From Ramicandelaber brevisporus (Eukaryota; Kickxellomycota; Ramicandelaberales; Ramicandelaberaceae): a DNA stretch of 15,319 bases. The stretch's first letter is position 1. Each line of letters starts with the position of its first letter. The notes below the pieces were generated by a model. That model worked only from the letters and a program-made list of their open reading frames with translations. It made no database searches and was not told the origin of the DNA. The stretch is from assembly GCA_025201865.1 (NCBI GenBank), contig MU603117.1, positions 4,391-19,709 of the forward strand, read 5' to 3'. Positions 12,304 through 15,319 of this stretch are shown here, piece by piece. Made by a program: the position numbers and the translations under genes.

Positions 12304-12504
12304 ACCATGCTTTGCTTTGACTTTGACTTTTTATATTTTTACAACACAATATCACACTTGTATTCCTTTGTTAGTTTATTACTATTTTTCTTATTATTGT
12401 TTCTTTTTTACAACATGTATTAATCAAATGCTTTTTATTTGTTCTTTTTAACGAGTTATAAAGTTAGTTTATGTGACACTTAAATTGTTTCGTAAATGGA
12501 TTCG
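12304..12504. terminator. Shared 3' intergenic region of convergent genes
   Basis: The 201 A/T-rich bases between the two stop codons must hold the 3' ends of both the forkhead gene and the E1 beta gene. TTTATT at 12434-12439 is AATAAA on the minus strand, 66-71 bases after the E1 beta stop. I see no exact AATAAA on the plus strand, so the forkhead transcript probably uses a variant signal. Confidence 0.55.
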
Positions 12505-13743
12505 TTAGAACTCCATTGTCTTCTTGATTGCCTCGTAGCATCGTACCATGTCAGGCAGATAGAAGCGCTCGTATGCCAATGGGAATGGAGTATCTGCACC
12601 ACAGACTCGCTGCACTGGAGCCTCCATGCGCAAGAAGCAGCGTTCCATAATGGTTGCTTCAATCTCTGCACCGAATCCAGCCGTCTTTTGCGCCTCGTGG
12701 GCCACAATCAATCGACCAGTCTTGTTGACAGACTCCACAACAGTATCCACATCCCATGGCGCAATTGTACGCAGGTCAATCAACTCGCACGACAATCCTG
12801 GCATGCGAGACTCTGCAATCTGGATGGCATTCTCCAGAGCATAGATTTGAGTACCCCATCCAACAACAGTGATGTCCTTACCCGGCTTCAAGATCTCGGC
12901 CTTTCCGATGGGCAGCATGAACTCCTGCACTGGAACTTGCTCAACCGCAGCACGGTACAGAACCTTTGGCTCGAAAAACACCACTGGGTTCTTTTCGCGA
13001 ATCGCAGCCAACAGCAGACCCTTGGCTTGGATTGGAGAGCGTGGTACGACAACTTTGAGACCTGGGCAGTGCGCAAAGAAACCCTCGACGCTCTGAGAGT
13101 GATACAGACCACCGTGGCCAACAGCTGAGCATGGAGCGCGAATTGTCAAACCGCCGCAATCGAACACGCCGCCAGATCTGTAGCGGTACTTGGCAGCCTC
13201 GTTAACCAGCTGATCAAACGCTGGGAAGATGTAGTCGGCAAACTGAATCTCGGCAATGGCAGTGTGTCCCATGGCTGCCAAACCAATGCCGAAGCCGGCA
13301 ATGCCTTGCTCAGTCAAGGGAGTGTTGAAGACGCGCTCTTTGCCAAACTCTTCGGCCAATCCCATAGTGCAACGGAAGACACCACCAAATCCAACGTCCT
13401 CGCCAAAGACGACGGCACGGTCATCGGCGGTCAATGCTTCGCGCATAGCCTCGTTGATAGCCTGGTACATGTTGAGCTTCTTGGTGGAGCCGGGAACCAA
13501 GTGAAGGTGGGAGAGCTCGCGGCTGGCAAGGACTTGCTCCTCGGTGCGCAACAAAAGCTTGGAATGAGCAACACCTGGGCTAATACCCTGAACTGGCTCT
13601 ACATTGCCACCTGCTGCCGCTGCATAGCCGCGATTGAGCAGAGAAGCACCACGCGAGACGGTCGCAGTGGTGGCGGGCTGGCGTGAGATGAACGAAGAAA
13701 GAGCACGGCGCACGGCCACAGACTTGGTTGAGGTCGAGAGCAT
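12505..13743 (-). CDS. Branched-chain 2-oxoacid dehydrogenase E1 beta subunit, mitochondrial
   Basis: Beta subunit of the thiamine-diphosphate E1 component that decarboxylates the 2-oxoacids of Leu, Ile and Val inside the mitochondrial matrix; it works with an E1 alpha subunit, E2 and E3. It has 412 residues. The first 40 or so ([20 protein letters not shown] and on) are Arg/Ser-rich without acidic residues, a transit peptide. Landmarks are [19 protein letters not shown] (111-129), [14 protein letters not shown] with the cofactor-contacting Glu145, [20 protein letters not shown] (163-182), the histidine of GLYHSQS (H215), [14 protein letters not shown] (224-237), and the C-terminal domain with [13 protein letters not shown] (323-335). 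These match BCKDHB and not pyruvate dehydrogenase E1 beta, which lacks the FGGVFRC and [11 protein letters not shown] segments. The frame extends upstream only to a TTG, so ATG 13743 is used. Intronless. The gene for E1 alpha is not in the window. Confidence 0.96.
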   Translation of the reverse strand: MLSTSTKSVAVRRALSSFISRQPATTATVSRGASLLNRGYAAAAGGNVEPVQGISPGVAHSKLLLRTEEQVLASRELSHLHLVPGSTKKLNMYQAINEAMREALTADDRAVVFGEDVGFGGVFRCTMGLAEEFGKERVFNTPLTEQGIAGFGIGLAAMGHTAIAEIQFADYIFPAFDQLVNEAAKYRYRSGGVFDCGGLTIRAPCSAVGHGGLYHSQSVEGFFAHCPGLKVVVPRSPIQAKGLLLAAIREKNPVVFFEPKVLYRAAVEQVPVQEFMLPIGKAEILKPGKDITVVGWGTQIYALENAIQIAESRMPGLSCELIDLRTIAPWDVDTVVESVNKTGRLIVAHEAQKTAGFGAEIEATIMERCFLRMEAPVQRVCGADTPFPLAYERFYLPDMVRCYEAIKKTMEF

Positions 13744-14074
13744 CTTTATTAACACTGTTGGAGAGATCGGGTAGCGGGACGGCAAGAATGCAAAGAGAGA
13801 GAGAGAGAGAGAGTGGAGCAGGCGAACAAAAAGAGGCGAAGTGTCAAGCCGAGTCAGGTGATCTGCGAGGGTGAAGTAGGACTTTGAACGGTGAGCAAAT
13901 AGTCAGCAAGCGTGGGAAATCTCGCAATCGGACCACGGAATCAAACCTGCCTTTCGACATTGGACACGGATGCTATACAAAAGCACAGAAGGATACAGAG
14001 ACAGAGACAGAGTGTTGCAATGGATTAACAAAAAACAAATGGTGTTGTACAGAGCGAGAAGATGTGGTGGTGAG
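13744..14074 (-). promoter_or_regulatory. Upstream region of E1 beta and 3' UTR of the next gene
   Basis: The 331 bases between two genes on the same strand hold no coding sequence I can support. A CT repeat lies near the E1 beta start. Towards 14000 there is a GACAGA-type repeat (about 13996-14011). No exact AATAAA is seen for the upstream 135-residue gene. Confidence 0.5.
13794..13813 (-). repeat. CT/GA dinucleotide repeat before E1 beta
   Basis: Twenty bases of pure AG on the plus strand, read as CT on the sense strand of the gene, 51-70 bases before the E1 beta ATG. Pyrimidine-rich leaders directly before ATG occur at other genes in this window. Confidence 0.9.
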
Positions 14075-14482
14075 TTAGAACTCGCGCGCCAGGATGCCCT
14101 TGACGGCCGACGGACACGGCAGCGGCTGCTCGCCGTCGCGCTGGATCGACAGGATTCCGTACACGCGGTCGGAGTGGTCCTCGGGCCGAAGCACGATCTC
14201 GACCATGCCGGGCTTGTGTCTGAACAGCGCCTCGACCGCCACGCCGTCCAGCAGCGACGGAGGGTGGTGCTCGCCGTCGAATGTCACAGCCGCCGCCTCG
14301 ACATCCAGCGCGTCGCCGGCCGACGGGAAGCTGGTCGTGAATGTGTAGAATGCGCGCGCGTCGTCGATGTAGAAGCGCGTGAAGAGGCTGCTGTCGTGCT
14401 CGCCGTCGGCATGCAGCCGCATCTCGCCGGCGGTGCTGGTCTTGTCTCGTGGCGCGAGCCAGGTGTTGTTGATGCTGCCCAT
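14075..14482 (-). CDS. Hypothetical 135-residue protein
   Basis: A complete frame with ATG at 14482 (preceded by TCAA) and TAA at 14075. The protein begins MGSINNTWLAPRDKTSTAGE and ends SAVKGILAREF. It has no signal peptide, membrane segment or Cys-rich motif. The middle alternates hydrophobic and polar residues (FTRFYIDDARAFYTFTTSF; VEIVLRPEDHSDRVYGILSI), suggesting a small, compact, beta-rich soluble domain. Codons end overwhelmingly in C or G, the sort of bias seen in real, well-expressed genes. It is transcribed away from the coiled-coil gene that starts at 14952, 469 bases apart, and shares its GC-rich composition, so the two may be co-regulated. I do not recognise the family. Overlapping frames on both strands are also open because of high GC, which lowers certainty a little. 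Confidence 0.7.
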   Translation of the reverse strand: MGSINNTWLAPRDKTSTAGEMRLHADGEHDSSLFTRFYIDDARAFYTFTTSFPSAGDALDVEAAAVTFDGEHHPPSLLDGVAVEALFRHKPGMVEIVLRPEDHSDRVYGILSIQRDGEQPLPCPSAVKGILAREF

Positions 14483-14951
14483 TTGAGAGTGGAAAGAAAT
14501 GTGGATAATTGTGCTTTGGTTGTGATTGTGCGATAACTGCGGTTTGAAGAGCCTGTGGCATGCCAGAAGAGCAGCTGGCCGGAGACTGGCGGTGGTTTAA
14601 ATGGCACGGGCGACACGGTCTGTTGGCACGGTCTGTCGGCACGGTGGGTTTCCGCACGGAATGCCAAACAATCCTCAGCTTCCGCAGGCATCGATGTTGG
14701 CGCTGTTGAATTAATGCCAGCTCGGGCCGATTTCATTCCGGGACCGTGCAGCGGCGCTACAGCAACCGCTCTTTCAACAGCAGCGCTGTTATAACTGTGC
14801 CACTCTCGCTGGCTCGCACTCCATCCCATTCGCCATGTTTCACCCAAGCAAGCAACACCAGCAATAACAATACAAACAACGACAGCAACAGTAACACCAA
14901 CAACAGCAACATCACCACTAGAAACAGACACACAAACACTATCCACACGCA
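14483..14951. promoter_or_regulatory. Divergent promoter region with A/C-rich leader
   Basis: The region lies between two start codons facing away from each other. It contains a 13-base tandem repeat, a TTTAAA at 14597-14602 that may serve as a TATA-like element for the leftward gene, and from about 14846 to 14951 a stretch nearly devoid of G and rich in CAA/AAC that would be the leader of the rightward gene. Confidence 0.55.
14614..14652. repeat. 13-bp tandem repeat in divergent promoter
   Basis: CACGGTCTGTTGG (14614-14626), CACGGTCTGTCGG (14627-14639) and a third, diverged unit beginning CACGGTGGG (14640-14652) follow one another directly. They stand 132 bases from the leftward ATG and 300 from the rightward one, so they could be binding sites serving both genes. 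Confidence 0.8.
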
Positions 14952-15319
14952 ATGGGCACGAACGAGACACAGCTCCGCGAGCGGCTCCAGGCCGAGTCGA
15001 AGCAGCTCGGCCACCACATCCAGACCCGCGCCGACATCGACAGCGACCAGGCTGCACACGCTGCGCGCCGCGACGAGCTGCTGGGCGAGCGCTCGAAGAA
15101 GGCGCACGACGAGGTGGAGCACGCGCACCAGGTCGACTTCGACACGGTGATTGGCGACTGGAAGGACCGGGTCGCCGAACACAACCAGCTGGAGAAGGAG
15201 CACGATGCGGCGGACCAGCGGCGCGAGGCTCTGCTGGACGAGAGGCGGGCGAAGGCACACAAGGAGGTCGAGCACGCGAAGGACGTTGCGGCCGCGCACC
15301 GCCAGCAGCAGCAGCAGCA
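14952..15319 (+). CDS. Charged coiled-coil repeat protein, partial
   Basis: The frame opens at ATG 14952 (MGTNETQLRERLQAESKQLG) and stays open to the right edge, giving 122 visible residues and no stop. The sequence is very hydrophilic, rich in Glu, Asp, Arg, Lys, His, Ala and Gln, with no Cys and no membrane segment. A 51-residue period is visible: RRDELLGERSKKAHDEVEHA (39-58) returns as RREALLDERRAKAHKEVEHA (90-109). Regularly spaced Leu/Val among charged residues suggests a long alpha-helical coiled coil. The visible part ends in a Gln run coded by CAG (118-122). Nearly every codon ends in G or C. It could be a cytoskeletal or filament protein or a stress-type hydrophilic protein, but no family is recognised and the rest is outside the window. 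Confidence 0.75.
   Translation, partial: MGTNETQLRERLQAESKQLGHHIQTRADIDSDQAAHAARRDELLGERSKKAHDEVEHAHQVDFDTVIGDWKDRVAEHNQLEKEHDAADQRREALLDERRAKAHKEVEHAKDVAAAHRQQQQQ

Noticed and set aside
12505-13743. Pyruvate dehydrogenase E1 beta as identity
   Set aside because: The [23 protein letters not shown] and YHSQS segments are those of the branched-chain enzyme; the pyruvate enzyme differs at each.
14284-15258. 324-codon minus frame across the divergent pair
   Set aside because: It crosses the promoter and both genes, is Arg/Pro/Ala-rich as GC-rich shadow frames are, and lacks any domain-like pattern.

Overview
This is nuclear DNA of a eukaryote, most likely a fungus or close relative, probably from an early-diverging lineage. 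The evidence is large intronless genes, two proteins with mitochondrial transit peptides (one from branched-chain amino-acid catabolism), a forkhead regulator, pyrimidine-rich leaders, AATAAA signals, and one intron with a fungal-style GTAAGT / CTAAT / CAG signature. The species cannot be fixed from the sequence alone. There are no operons, insertion sequences, CRISPR arrays or phage genes.

Layout, left to right. (1) 1-844, minus: the 5' part of an unrecognised gene that leaves the left edge and appears to contain a 107-bp intron. (2) 1657-3723, plus: an SLC26/SulP-type anion transporter with a complete membrane domain, very long polar inserts and no STAS domain. (3) 4133-5416, plus: mitochondrial aspartate aminotransferase. 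(4) 5417-8676: about 3.2 kb with no convincing gene. It is pyrimidine-rich on the plus strand, full of short tandem repeats, and holds a TATA box, a possible Z-DNA tract and a stem followed by a long T run. It probably contains the aminotransferase 3' UTR and the promoter and leader of the next gene. (5) 8677-12303, plus: a 1208-residue forkhead transcription factor with polyQ, poly-Ser and poly-Ala tracts. (6) 12505-13743, minus: mitochondrial branched-chain 2-oxoacid dehydrogenase E1 beta, convergent with the forkhead gene. (7) 14075-15319: a GC-rich divergent pair, a 135-residue protein of unknown function (minus) and a charged, repeat-containing, probably coiled-coil protein (plus) that runs off the right edge.

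The aminotransferase and E1 beta both act in the mitochondrial matrix on amino-acid carbon and nitrogen, but they are separated by unrelated genes, so I do not read this as a cluster. The least explained parts are the divergent pair at the right end, the STAS-less transporter and the long non-coding stretch before the forkhead gene. Several long open frames here begin only at TTG or GTG. For the recognised genes I set starts at the first in-frame ATG, which also gives sensible N-termini.
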